IMG/VR virus record: IMGVR_UViG_3300005095_000025
Location: 1 to 38,243 of that record
Reading direction: 5' to 3' (one strand)
DNA from: a virus
Length of the DNA stretch: 38,243 nucleotides
Below the pieces are notes generated by a model. It did not search any database and was not told the origin of the DNA. It was given only the letters and a program-made list of their open reading frames with translations. Position numbers and translations under genes: made by a program. The number at the start of each line of letters is the position of its first letter. Position 1 is the stretch's first letter. Below, one piece after another: positions 9,580 to 18,025 of the stretch.

Positions 9580-10050
9580 CTAATTATTAAAAACATTTCC
9601 ATAACCTACCTGAAAAATAACAGGTCTGATTAAGTATCTATCACCATCAGTGTACCAAGTTTGGACACTTTTTTCAAATATAACTAAGTCAGATAAGTAA
9701 GCCTCTGAGTTGTCAAAATCTAATATTTGAAAAGATGTCATAGGAAACAAGGCATCTACAACCCTACCTAAAGCTTCATCTATATCAAAAATAGTGCTTG
9801 GACCTACAAGCTTAATCAAATTAACATTCAATCTTGTTTTTGGGTGATTCATACTATGCACTAAGTCAGTACCCAATACATATGTAATAACAATCTCACC
9901 ATTATCCAAAGAATCTCTTACAGACTCAATTTGTGAAGCCTCTATAACTTTATAGTTGTAAGGAACTGTTAAATTTTCATATAAATACTTATTCACTGAC
10001 AAAAGTAAGTTCTTATTATTTATCATGAAACTCTCCACCAATTTAACCAA
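9580..10050 (-). CDS. Tail terminator-like protein
   Basis: 156 residues, mixed alpha/beta, beginning MVKLVESFMINNKN. Its position between tail-completion proteins and the major tail protein, and its size, match tail terminators (gpU or gp17-like), which cap the growing tail and join it to the head. It overlaps the upstream gene by 28 bases. A later in-frame ATG at 10026 would give a 148-residue product and almost remove the overlap, so the start is uncertain. The name rests on gene order and size, not on a motif. Confidence 0.62.
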   Translation of the reverse strand: MVKLVESFMINNKNLLLSVNKYLYENLTVPYNYKVIEASQIESVRDSLDNGEIVITYVLGTDLVHSMNHPKTRLNVNLIKLVGPSTIFDIDEALGRVVDALFPMTSFQILDFDNSEAYLSDLVIFEKSVQTWYTDGDRYLIRPVIFQVGYGNVFNN

Positions 10051-10715
10051 AATCTTTCAGAGATTAAACTTTTAAATGCAGTGGTAACATCCCCCTTACT
10101 GTAAATACGTTCATTTATGTATGATACGAAATCCCTACTTAAACCATAAAATAGAGCATCATATAAAGGCAACAATATAGGTCTTGCTGGTTGGTTAACA
10201 GACCCAAACTCATTAGCTAAAACCATAATTCTTTGACTTTCACTTTTGATATTGAACCCAGCTTTAATAACTATTTTATACCTTGTATATTTAGGTATTT
10301 GTATCTCTAACATATGCTCCATACCAGATGTCAATTCTTTCTGAAACTGAGCATTAAACTTCTTTTTGTATACTGTGTATCTCTCAGTTAAAGGTCTCCA
10401 AACATAACCACCTTTAGGTGTAGCTAAGCCTAAGCTGCTTGAATTAGCTACATTAAAAACTGTTTCTACAAGCAACTTGTCAAAATCTGTAGCTAAGACT
10501 CTCAAAAGCTCTACCAAGTTAAACCTAAACAATCTATAAAATTTATCTACCTCTTCCTCAATATTAGTCATTTTAAAATCTATTGTACCCAATGACGGAA
10601 AAACCTGTGCCAACCTTGTTTGAAAAATAGCCTCTAACTTTTTTTCAACTTTACCTAAGTCAAAAGTTAACTCTATCTCAAAACCTATAAAATTACTATC
10701 TACTGTCAATTGCAT
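10023..10715 (-). CDS. Tail-completion or neck protein
   Basis: 230 residues. The N-terminus (MQLTVDSNFIGFEIELTFD) and a central segment with an RWxPLxxRY-like pattern (YVWRPLTERYTVYKKK, about 112-127) resemble HK97 gp10-like and related neck proteins, where a W..L...Y..K motif recurs. It overlaps the upstream start/stop by one base and lies in the connector cluster between capsid and tail tube genes. The function would be joining tail to head; assigned from order and a weak motif. Confidence 0.6.
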   Translation of the reverse strand: MQLTVDSNFIGFEIELTFDLGKVEKKLEAIFQTRLAQVFPSLGTIDFKMTNIEEEVDKFYRLFRFNLVELLRVLATDFDKLLVETVFNVANSSSLGLATPKGGYVWRPLTERYTVYKKKFNAQFQKELTSGMEHMLEIQIPKYTRYKIVIKAGFNIKSESQRIMVLANEFGSVNQPARPILLPLYDALFYGLSRDFVSYINERIYSKGDVTTAFKSLISERFWLNWWRVS

Positions 10716-11311
10716 TATATACGCCTCTCAATAACTTCTACAGTGTGAATACCAAAAGCAAAAGGTATGATTGCCTCAACAGTGAACTCAGATTGTAGTG
10801 CAGGTATATGTATAATATCTTTAATCTTTATATCTAAACCTTTAGGAATAAACACTTGGTTTATTTCCCGGATTGTTTGCAATTTTTTAACAACATCATA
10901 CTCTATCTTTCTCAAGCCTACCGGAACATCTTTATAAATAACTGTCTCTGAACTTACAAGAGTATTTCCCGGACCTGAATTATCTGTATTAATTCTACTT
11001 ATAGTAACAGAATCATACACATTTATAAAGCTAGCTACTTTTTCAAAAGTAGTTCCATAAGAGGTGTTGTCAGATATAGATGCCACGATGTATTGATGTT
11101 CACCTATAACAACTACATCACCCTCTTTTATTAAAGATTCATTTGTTAAAGCAGCTACCCTATCATAAATAGCTGATTTTCTTGCTGTTTCTGCTGCATA
11201 ATTTATAAGGATTATTTTTTCTGTGTTGATGTTGGTGTTGGGAGGCGTGAAAAAGCTCACCTCTGTAAAATCAGCGAACTTTCTTGTAACCTTTTCTAAA
11301 ATAGAAGGCAT
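10715..11311 (-). CDS. Head-tail joining protein, head closure candidate
   Basis: 198 residues, mostly beta with a short N-terminal helix, and a GDVVVIGEHQYIVASI segment (about 65-80) typical of small barrel-like stopper or head-closure proteins. It lies second in the connector cluster after the capsid gene, with four bases to the upstream stop. The inferred role is sealing the portal channel after packaging and giving the tail a docking surface. No catalytic residues are expected or seen. Confidence 0.55.
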   Translation of the reverse strand: MPSILEKVTRKFADFTEVSFFTPPNTNINTEKIILINYAAETARKSAIYDRVAALTNESLIKEGDVVVIGEHQYIVASISDNTSYGTTFEKVASFINVYDSVTISRINTDNSGPGNTLVSSETVIYKDVPVGLRKIEYDVVKKLQTIREINQVFIPKGLDIKIKDIIHIPALQSEFTVEAIIPFAFGIHTVEVIERRI

Positions 11312-11314
11312 TAA

Positions 11315-11755
11315 TTACCTCCCTTCACCGGTAACTGGGTCTACACCTAATGGTGAAAATGTTAATGTTGTAAAAGTAGAGGAAGCACCAACCTCTAATA
11401 TATTGACACCTTGAGCAATCAGCTCTTCCCCAAGCTGATTAAAATCAGTATTCTTAAATCTTTCAAAAACTGTCTTGTTGCTACTCATATACTTGGGAAC
11501 TGCATTAGGCATATAATACTTATACAAATACCCGGCAAGTATAAATAAAGCAGCATTATAAATTTTTTCCTGTGTTTCTGCGTCTGAATTATCAAAATCT
11601 ACAAGTGAGTTTATCTTATTTTCAACTAAAAATTTTGTGGGCTTATTTTCATCAACCACAGAAGAGGGCATAATAGGGTCGTCTGTTTGCAACCCTAACA
11701 AACCATACACTTCTTCACAATAATTTTGATTATAAGCCACAAAACTAAAAGCCAC
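11315..11755 (-). CDS. Head-tail connector (adaptor) protein
   Basis: 146 residues, mainly helical over about 50-115 (AETQEKIYNAALFILAGYLYKYYM), followed by a Thr-rich beta C-terminus. Size, position two genes after the major capsid gene and the helical core fit gp6/gp15-type adaptor proteins that bind the portal ring. It follows the small upstream gene by one base, consistent with co-translation. No sequence signature makes the call certain. Confidence 0.58.
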   Translation of the reverse strand: MAFSFVAYNQNYCEEVYGLLGLQTDDPIMPSSVVDENKPTKFLVENKINSLVDFDNSDAETQEKIYNAALFILAGYLYKYYMPNAVPKYMSSNKTVFERFKNTDFNQLGEELIAQGVNILEVGASSTFTTLTFSPLGVDPVTGEGR

Positions 11756-11756
11756 T

Positions 11757-11990
11757 TTAATCCACCTTGTAGAAAATCTTACCTAAACGAATAGCAGCGT
11801 CTTTTGAATCTGCCATATTCTTATTTTCATAAGCTGAGAAAGCTTCTTTTTCAAAAGTTTTGTCACCATGATAAGAAATGCCAGTTGAATGGTCAAGATA
11901 AATTCTATCTGGGTGTACAAGTTTAAACTTACCTTTCTTTGTAGCCACCTTAACTTCTGATTTAGCTTTACCTGAACTTTTTTTAGCCAT
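11757..11990 (-). CDS. Small basic protein between capsid and connector genes
   Basis: 77 residues. The N-terminal 24 residues are Lys/Ser-rich (MAKKSSGKAKSEVK), likely flexible, and the rest includes an acidic helix. A GGAGG ribosome binding site precedes the ATG. Small proteins at this position are often minor head or neck components, or resemble the FI/gpFI group, but nothing here proves that. Expression is likely modulated by the hairpin between it and the capsid gene. Confidence 0.6.
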   Translation of the reverse strand: MAKKSSGKAKSEVKVATKKGKFKLVHPDRIYLDHSTGISYHGDKTFEKEAFSAYENKNMADSKDAAIRLGKIFYKVD

Positions 11991-12007
11991 TTAAACCTCC
12001 AAAACAC

Positions 12008-12032
12008 AGGTGAGGGTGGAAGACCCTCACCT
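12008..12032 (-). terminator. Hairpin after the major capsid gene
   Basis: Perfect 10 bp inverted repeat, AGGTGAGGGT against ACCCTCACCT, with a five-base loop, 15 bases past the capsid stop. On the minus strand it is followed by GTGTTTTGG, a weak U run, so partial intrinsic termination or 3'-end protection of the capsid mRNA is plausible. The same arrangement occurs after the tail tube gene. Confidence 0.65.
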
Positions 12033-12046
12033 TATATATTAATAAA

Positions 12047-13204
12047 TTAAGCGAGTTGTAAAACTTTCTTAGCATCAGCCATAAAAGTTGTGAAACCTTC
12101 ATTGATGGTTTGAACAACAACTTCGTGCTGACTTGTGATAAATTTTTGAGTTTCGTTAATTTCAGAACCTTGTTCAACAATTCTTTCAAGAGCGTATCTT
12201 GAGTCAAAGAACAATGCTTTGTCATCATTTCCAGTTCCAAATGTCCCATCAGGAACAACATAGATGCTAGGAGCAACTGCAAAATTTGGTACATTGATAA
12301 CTTTTGGCTTACTACCAACGCCAATTTCACTAAGAAGTGCCATTGCTTGGCTTGGGTTAAGCTCAGGTCTTGACATAAGTAAGATTTTAAGAGCAACATC
12401 TTTTGAAGTAATTACTGTATCAAATGTATAAACACCTGCTGTTTCTAAGAAAGATAACCAAGCCTTATAAGTTATGTCACCAGCAGCAGCTGCTGAATCC
12501 AAACTTGTAACTGTTGTTACAGGAGAACCTGTAAACAAATAAGAAGCTGCGTAATTAAATGTAGACTTTTTGTCAGCTAATGCAATTCTTTCAAAGATAA
12601 GTCTAACCATATCAATGTTAGCTCTTCTTAAGAACTCATATGTGTACTTAACTGCAACACCTTTTTTAGCAAGAGATGCCTCTGTATCACTCCAACCAAT
12701 TTCAACGATTGGAATTTCAGCACCTTTACCAATTGATACATAAGGGTTTTCTTCGATTTTTGTGAAATCTAACTCAACACCCTTTGCACTTTCACCTTGA
12801 ATAAATCTTGTGGTAGCAAGGATAGAGTTAACATCATATCTGTCGTCGAACATTTTAGCTCTAACTGTTCTATCCAAGAACTCTTTGAAAAGAATTCTGT
12901 GCTCTTCGTCAAGCAAGAAATACTTAACAGGAACAGGTCTTGTACCTGTTTTTCCGTCCTCAGACACCGACAAACCAAGTTTGTAAAGCTGTCTTTCATA
13001 AGCATCTAATTCTGCTAAACCACCTGAATACTCGCAAGATGGGTCAAGTCTTTCAAGATATTGAGAGTAGGATAAACCTAACTCCATAGCTTTCATATAA
13101 TCATCAAAGCTATTATTGATATGTTTAAATCTTTCTTGTGATGGCACATTATCAATAGGCTTAACAAATTCTTCTTTCTTCACATTTGCAAATTTATTAC
13201 TCAT
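12047..13204 (-). CDS. Major capsid protein, HK97 fold
   Basis: 385 residues, a normal size for HK97-fold capsid proteins. The charged helical N-terminal region (about 1-110) fits the extended arm and scaffold-like delta region, followed by an IGKGAEIPIVEIG stretch, an AKKGVAVKYTYEFLRR spine-helix region (about 184-200) and a C-terminal half with VITSKDVALKIL and ALFFDSRYALERIV typical of A and P domains. It sits after the protease-scaffold and decoration genes. It is expected to form the icosahedral shell. The hairpin behind it may raise or separate its expression. Confidence 0.88.
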   Translation of the reverse strand: MSNKFANVKKEEFVKPIDNVPSQERFKHINNSFDDYMKAMELGLSYSQYLERLDPSCEYSGGLAELDAYERQLYKLGLSVSEDGKTGTRPVPVKYFLLDEEHRILFKEFLDRTVRAKMFDDRYDVNSILATTRFIQGESAKGVELDFTKIEENPYVSIGKGAEIPIVEIGWSDTEASLAKKGVAVKYTYEFLRRANIDMVRLIFERIALADKKSTFNYAASYLFTGSPVTTVTSLDSAAAAGDITYKAWLSFLETAGVYTFDTVITSKDVALKILLMSRPELNPSQAMALLSEIGVGSKPKVINVPNFAVAPSIYVVPDGTFGTGNDDKALFFDSRYALERIVEQGSEINETQKFITSQHEVVVQTINEGFTTFMADAKKVLQLA

Positions 13205-13215
13205 AAATCACCACC

Positions 13216-13617
13216 TTATAATTTAATAACTACTGTAGTTGAGTCTACAATGTAAGCAACTTTTGCAGAATGTGCAACAGTTGCACCTGTTGTTTCACCA
13301 GTTTTCAACTGAACACCACCATTACCATCAGCAACCACATAATCACCAACAGCAACTGTTGAAGAATCTGCAATAGATACATAAGCATAGCCGACATCTT
13401 GCATTGTAATGGCACCTGCGGTGTCCATATCAAAAAATACACCTAAAACCTCTGCATCAGCAGCAGCTACTTTTAAACCATCGGTTCCCCAAGCAACTGT
13501 TTTACCTGCATCTTCTGCCACCAAAGGTGTAGTAGAGTCGTTAGGCATAGTAACGCCTCTATATCCAATCCCTTTAAAACTATACTTACCTGCGTAAGTC
13601 ATATTAGCTGTAACCAT
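13216..13617 (-). CDS. Capsid decoration-like protein
   Basis: 133 residues, Ala/Val/Gly/Thr-rich and all beta, with the VAVGDYVVADGNGGVQ pattern (about 88-103) typical of DUF2190-like and related cement proteins. It lies directly between the protease-scaffold and the capsid gene, the usual decoration-protein slot. The likely role is to bind the outer capsid surface and stabilise it after expansion. A GGAGG ribosome binding site precedes the start. Confidence 0.72.
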   Translation of the reverse strand: MVTANMTYAGKYSFKGIGYRGVTMPNDSTTPLVAEDAGKTVAWGTDGLKVAAADAEVLGVFFDMDTAGAITMQDVGYAYVSIADSSTVAVGDYVVADGNGGVQLKTGETTGATVAHSAKVAYIVDSTTVVIKL

Positions 13618-13629
13618 TTATTTCCTCCT

Positions 13630-14049
13630 TTAAGCTTTAAATACGTTAACTGCTGAAACAACAGGAGTTGCTTCACCTTCACCAGCTGTTAATTTACCTG
13701 CCGGGAATGTTTCAATGAACTTGTCAACAGCTTCTGACATATATTTAACAACTTCTTCAACTGACATTTCATTAAATTTCTCTTCATCAAAAGCCTCACC
13801 ATAAGCTTTAATGCCAAATTCCTTTGCTTTTTCTCTGAGAGCTTTTTCAGACGCTTCATAAGCACCTAATTTAGCTTCGTCAGTTTTAGCTTGCTCAAGA
13901 ATAGAGTCATTAGAAGCTTTATATTCGGCAACCTCTTTCTCCAATGCTTCAATCTTACTCTTGTAAGTTGAAATCTCAGCCTCTGCTGCACCAAGTTTAG
14001 AGGATGTAGCAGCGAGCTGTTCTACTAAAGTAGCTAAATCTTTTTCCAT
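13630..14049 (-). CDS. Scaffold protein from an internal start within the protease gene
   Basis: An in-frame ATG at codon 248 of the protease gene is preceded by GGAGGA (14058-14053), a good Shine-Dalgarno sequence. Initiation here would give a 139-residue protein with only the coiled-coil scaffold part (MEKDLATLVEQL onward). This nested design is known for lambda C/Nu3, where the scaffold is made in excess over the protease. I infer the same here from the sequence. Spacing from the GGAGG core to the ATG is about five bases, somewhat short but workable. Confidence 0.7.
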   Translation of the reverse strand: MEKDLATLVEQLAATSSKLGAAEAEISTYKSKIEALEKEVAEYKASNDSILEQAKTDEAKLGAYEASEKALREKAKEFGIKAYGEAFDEEKFNEMSVEEVVKYMSEAVDKFIETFPAGKLTAGEGEATPVVSAVNVFKA

Positions 14050-14790
14050 ATTTCCTCCAATTTCAAAAGATTCGGCTCTAACATATTTGTTAGCACCTGG
14101 TTTAAATATAAATCTATGTTTATCATCAGCAGCAGTAGCCACCGAAAAACCTGAAGCAATCTGCTCAACTTCACTTGGAACTTGAATAGGTACAAAAGAA
14201 GCATCTGTAACAGCACCTGTAACTACAAGTGACAATGCACCCAATCTTGCCTTACCTGAACGATTGTCGATTAAAACATAACAAGTCTCTATTTTATCCA
14301 ACCCTTCATCTTCTGTTACGTACTTCTTCCCTGCCACATGTTCACAATCCCAAGAATAATAGTCATTTCCACAAATAGAACATTTGTAATCTTCCATTTC
14401 ACAACGAAATTCAACAGACACATTTTCATATACACCTGTCTGAATATTGCTTATAACATCGTTTACCTCAACTGTGTTGAATGTACCTACAGCTTTTGTC
14501 CCTTTAACTAAATAAAAGAACCCATAAACAACACCATCTTCAATGTAACCATCAAAACTCTTACCAACAGGAAGAATAGCCTCAGATGCGTGCAGTAAAT
14601 TGAGAGCTGTTTTACCTGCATTCAAGTCTGCAACAAATTTATCCTTAATACCTTGTTGTAGAATAGAGTTATATGAAGTAGGCTTTGTATCAACCAATAA
14701 AGCTTTAAAAACTTCTACTTCATCAGCTGTAAACTTCCTATCTAATGAAAATGAGTTTATTTTAGCCAACTGTAATTCATTAGGTCTCAT
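13630..14790 (-). CDS. Prohead protease fused to scaffold
   Basis: 386 residues. The N-terminal half is a prohead serine protease-like domain: H67 in NLLHASEAILPVGKSFDG and S125 in NVSVEF are the likely catalytic pair. A zinc-binding insert, C137, C140, C149 and H151 (CSICGNDYYSWDCEH), is the pattern seen in many phage proteases of this kind. Residues about 248-330 form a coiled coil, the scaffold, ending in an acidic helical tail. It overlaps the portal gene by 11 bases. The product should cleave capsid and scaffold during prohead maturation. Confidence 0.85.
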   Translation of the reverse strand: MRPNELQLAKINSFSLDRKFTADEVEVFKALLVDTKPTSYNSILQQGIKDKFVADLNAGKTALNLLHASEAILPVGKSFDGYIEDGVVYGFFYLVKGTKAVGTFNTVEVNDVISNIQTGVYENVSVEFRCEMEDYKCSICGNDYYSWDCEHVAGKKYVTEDEGLDKIETCYVLIDNRSGKARLGALSLVVTGAVTDASFVPIQVPSEVEQIASGFSVATAADDKHRFIFKPGANKYVRAESFEIGGNMEKDLATLVEQLAATSSKLGAAEAEISTYKSKIEALEKEVAEYKASNDSILEQAKTDEAKLGAYEASEKALREKAKEFGIKAYGEAFDEEKFNEMSVEEVVKYMSEAVDKFIETFPAGKLTAGEGEATPVVSAVNVFKA

Positions 14791-16252
14791 TATTTACCTC
14801 CCCTGTTGCTGAAGGCTCCTGACCTCTTGCAACGACTTCTTCATTATCAACCGTACTATCTTTGGTCTTCTCAGTACCTGAAGATGATGGGTCATCACCT
14901 AAACCAAGCGGGTCCTGAGTAACACCCTTATTACCATTTATTACCATATACATACCATAAACACCAGACTCTTCTTTTGCCGGTCTGCCATACATTTCAA
15001 AAGCTGCTTCATCATCTGTCATCCATTTCAAAGACACCGCCTCTATGAGCCTTTTCTGCTTCATCATTAAGTGATTTTCAACTTCTTGGTCACTACGCAA
15101 ACTCACAGGCTCGAACTTGAACTTAACGAAACTCTTAGAGCCATTAAGCCTTAGTATAACTGTAAATATCTTACTTAATGTTGTAGCAATGTGCTTTTGG
15201 TACATCTTAATAATCTTTGTATAAAGAACAATTTCCTCTTTTGAGGCACCTGAAGAGCCAATCGTTCTACCTAAAATTGTAGGCAAAGTTTTTAATGCAG
15301 CAGACACTTTTTGGTCTAATATCTCAATTATTGGTCTAAAATCAACATTAGATGCTGTACCATTAGTAGACTCTAACAAACTCACTTCAACATAATCAAG
15401 ATGAATAAGAGCGTCCTCAGGGTTAGCTTCTCTCAAAGCTGTATCAATCTCTGTAAATTTATCATTTACAAATTTTTGCAAAGCTACAGGGTCAATCCTT
15501 ACAGATGCCGGTGCAGCTTTCATTAATGTATCATATAAAACCTTAACATCAAACTTAGGTGTCCCGGCTCTCTTCATAAAACCTTGCAAATCCCTAATAA
15601 CAGATAATGAAAAAAAGATGACCTCTAAGACAGCCACTATAGGACTGTAAACATAGGGGTCATCAGGTTGAGGGATTAATGGTTCATAAAAGAAGGTTGG
15701 GTAGTCAAGAGCAATTTCCTTATCCTCACTTTCAACAAAAGGTGTAAAAATGTTTGGTTTTAATTGTTTAAAATAAATCCTCTTAGGGTCTATAATATGT
15801 AGGTTTATAGGGGTTCTGCTACCGTCTAATTCAAGTTCGGCACATACACCCCCACGAACCATAGCTGTTTTTACCATACCATTAATTATAGAATCTAAAG
15901 TATGTTGTCTATCCCAAGTTGATATATTATAATAATAGTTCCAGTTATTTATTAAAGTTATTAACTTTTTATAACCTTTCAAGTCTATCTCACCTTCAGG
16001 TGTATAGACAACCGGGTACCAAGAAGTATTAACATTAGCCATAAGAGCTTGAACAGCATTACTTACATCCGGGTCATACTGAGACAAAAGCCAAAGAGAA
16101 TCATCTATTGAGTTGTAGCGTAAGTCTTCTAAGGAGGTCATAAAGTAGGGTGTTGTGGTGGGAGATATCTTATTATCCGATACCTTAAATGTTGGTGGGA
16201 CTACCCTTTTTGACTTTGCTTTCAGTTTTTTAATAGCAAAAAAGTTATCCAT
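14780..16252 (-). CDS. Portal protein
   Basis: 490 residues, a standard portal length. The N-terminal half contains DDSLWLLSQYDPDVSNAVQALMANVN and later VIDPKRIYF-like and YSPIVAVLEVIFF elements of portal proteins. The IIEILDQKVSAALKTLPTILG region (about 320-340) corresponds to the crown/stem helices. The C-terminus (about 445-490) is a flexible Ser/Thr/Glu-rich tail. It lies between the large terminase and the protease-scaffold. Twelve copies would form the DNA entry ring. A possible promoter sits just before it. Confidence 0.88.
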   Translation of the reverse strand: MDNFFAIKKLKAKSKRVVPPTFKVSDNKISPTTTPYFMTSLEDLRYNSIDDSLWLLSQYDPDVSNAVQALMANVNTSWYPVVYTPEGEIDLKGYKKLITLINNWNYYYNISTWDRQHTLDSIINGMVKTAMVRGGVCAELELDGSRTPINLHIIDPKRIYFKQLKPNIFTPFVESEDKEIALDYPTFFYEPLIPQPDDPYVYSPIVAVLEVIFFSLSVIRDLQGFMKRAGTPKFDVKVLYDTLMKAAPASVRIDPVALQKFVNDKFTEIDTALREANPEDALIHLDYVEVSLLESTNGTASNVDFRPIIEILDQKVSAALKTLPTILGRTIGSSGASKEEIVLYTKIIKMYQKHIATTLSKIFTVILRLNGSKSFVKFKFEPVSLRSDQEVENHLMMKQKRLIEAVSLKWMTDDEAAFEMYGRPAKEESGVYGMYMVINGNKGVTQDPLGLGDDPSSSGTEKTKDSTVDNEEVVARGQEPSATGEVNNET

Positions 16253-16272
16253 TCAAACTCTCCTTCTACTTT

Positions 16273-16300
16273 ATGGTATAATAGTACAAATATTTGTCAA
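16273..16300 (-). promoter_or_regulatory. Possible promoter in front of the portal gene
   Basis: On the minus strand TTGACA (16300-16295) is followed after 16 bases by TACCAT (16278-16273). It lies in the only sizeable gap of the virion operon, between the terminase stop and the portal start. The -35 is perfect; the -10 matches four of six positions. Confidence 0.4.
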
Positions 16301-16315
16301 GTAAAAAATTATGTT

Positions 16316-18025
16316 TTATAAAGTTGTTTTACCTAAAGCAAAAGGAACAAAGTCAACTCCTTTGTGTGTAAAGGCGTCGCTATATTCGTCAATGCACTTT
16401 TGAGCTATCTTAGCATACATATAAGCAAAGCCATAGTGGTCATCACCGGACAATTTAGGGTAATAAAAAGTTCCTGTCTTTTTATTAACATCTTTAATAA
16501 AGTTGGTAAAATGCTGTATAAGAACTTGTTTATCAGGCAGACAAGCCTTTGTAATTGTTGTTCTCCCTGTTTTAAAATCTGACAACATATTGTCAATAGA
16601 TGCTGTTCTGTTATATTTATAACGCATCTCATCACCATTAAACATTGATTTGTCATATCTATCTGCAAGATAGACGTCAATAGAAGGTATAACCATCTTC
16701 TTTTTAATCTTCTCAACTGTTGCAGGATAAGGCTGAGAATCCATTGCCAAGCAGACAGAGTTATGTTTCCTTGCCAATTGAATTAAGCTGTCTATAATTG
16801 CTTCTTCATTATCAAGCGTAACCAAAGGTAACTCATAATTTTTAACAATTATATACTCTTTTTCTGTATAATCATAATAAAGTATAATTAAGTTACAAAT
16901 CTTACCAAAGTCTAACCCCATTACCGTATATGGAGGTTCGATGTCATAAAGGTTATTAAATCTAATGTCTTCATCTACGAGACGGTCAACACTACTTGCA
17001 AAAGGTAAACCTAAGATTTGATTGTATATATCTCTCATATCAAAATATCCACGCATACTTTGGACTATCATTCTTCCGGTTTTCAACCCTGTCGCTAACT
17101 GATTTAGTAAATAACCTGTTCCGGCTCCTTGCACTCTGTTCTCATTTTCCCACACCCACTCTCTTATAGGTGCTATAGAAGTAATCTTGTTAGAAGTCTC
17201 AGGTATTAGAAGTTCGTTAGAGGACTCAAAAGACCCACCACATCTTTTACATCCTATATAACATTTGTCTTCAAAGCTGAACAACATGTCATTGTACAAC
17301 TGGGGAAATTCAGGCTCGCCTTGCTCAAATATACCGTGTGGAAAGTTTATCAAATTATTTATATCCATAAAATTCCACTCGCCACAATGAGGACACTTAA
17401 CCTGATAATGCTTCTTATTAGTGTTTTTTATCATTTCAGGGATACCTTTCTTTGGTATTGTTGGTGTTCCAAAGAAACGCTCTATACGGTGTTTAGAGTG
17501 CTCTAATCTTGACCTGAACAATTGAACATTTTTAGGGTCTGAATGGTCCAACTCATCCACTAAAATTGCATCAGCCGGGATAGACAAAGCGTGACTTTCT
17601 GCCCCGGCTGTATATCTGACATATAAGAAACCCTCACCAAGCTGTTTTAAGTCAACAGAGTTAGTGTCTTTAAGCATACCTTTTAACTTTGGTGAGGTTT
17701 CGATTATAGGCGAAATTCTACTTTTAGAAAACCCCTTTGCCATCATAAAGTTAGGCTGAGTAAAGATAACAGTTAACCCTCTATTAGCAACCAACTCTAT
17801 TGCACTTCTGCAATGTAGCTCTGTCAAGCCTATTTGGCAACATTTCTGTATAACAACAGTTCGCTCTTTGTCATCTGCTATCCCTGTTTGAAATTCATGA
17901 CCCTTAAATGAGAAGGGTTTGTTGTCTAATGTAGTGTTTTTACAAATCCACTCAGAAGGTTTTAAGTTATTGTCTTGCAGGCTTGACAACTTTGCTGCAA
18001 AAGTTAATAGGTATTCATTACTCAT
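16316..18025 (-). CDS. Large terminase subunit, GpA type
   Basis: 569 residues. The ATPase has a deviant P-loop, K61-CCQIGLTE, with lysine at the front as in lambda gpA rather than the classic GKT. Walker B is ILVDELD (DE at 157-158). A zinc-type pair follows, C211/C214 and C259/C262. The nuclease half shows D372 (MGLDFG), D429 (AMDSQP) and D528/D529 (GDDHYGFAY), the acidic residues of an RNase H-like active site. It cuts and pumps DNA through the portal. It overlaps the upstream gene by four bases. Confidence 0.9.
   Translation of the reverse strand: MSNEYLLTFAAKLSSLQDNNLKPSEWICKNTTLDNKPFSFKGHEFQTGIADDKERTVVIQKCCQIGLTELHCRSAIELVANRGLTVIFTQPNFMMAKGFSKSRISPIIETSPKLKGMLKDTNSVDLKQLGEGFLYVRYTAGAESHALSIPADAILVDELDHSDPKNVQLFRSRLEHSKHRIERFFGTPTIPKKGIPEMIKNTNKKHYQVKCPHCGEWNFMDINNLINFPHGIFEQGEPEFPQLYNDMLFSFEDKCYIGCKRCGGSFESSNELLIPETSNKITSIAPIREWVWENENRVQGAGTGYLLNQLATGLKTGRMIVQSMRGYFDMRDIYNQILGLPFASSVDRLVDEDIRFNNLYDIEPPYTVMGLDFGKICNLIILYYDYTEKEYIIVKNYELPLVTLDNEEAIIDSLIQLARKHNSVCLAMDSQPYPATVEKIKKKMVIPSIDVYLADRYDKSMFNGDEMRYKYNRTASIDNMLSDFKTGRTTITKACLPDKQVLIQHFTNFIKDVNKKTGTFYYPKLSGDDHYGFAYMYAKIAQKCIDEYSDAFTHKGVDFVPFALGKTTL

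Noticed and set aside
11983-12399. Minus-strand Leu-rich frame of 138 codons overlapping the capsid gene
   Set aside because: It is an out-of-frame reading of the capsid gene with low-complexity Leu/Lys content and no good start.
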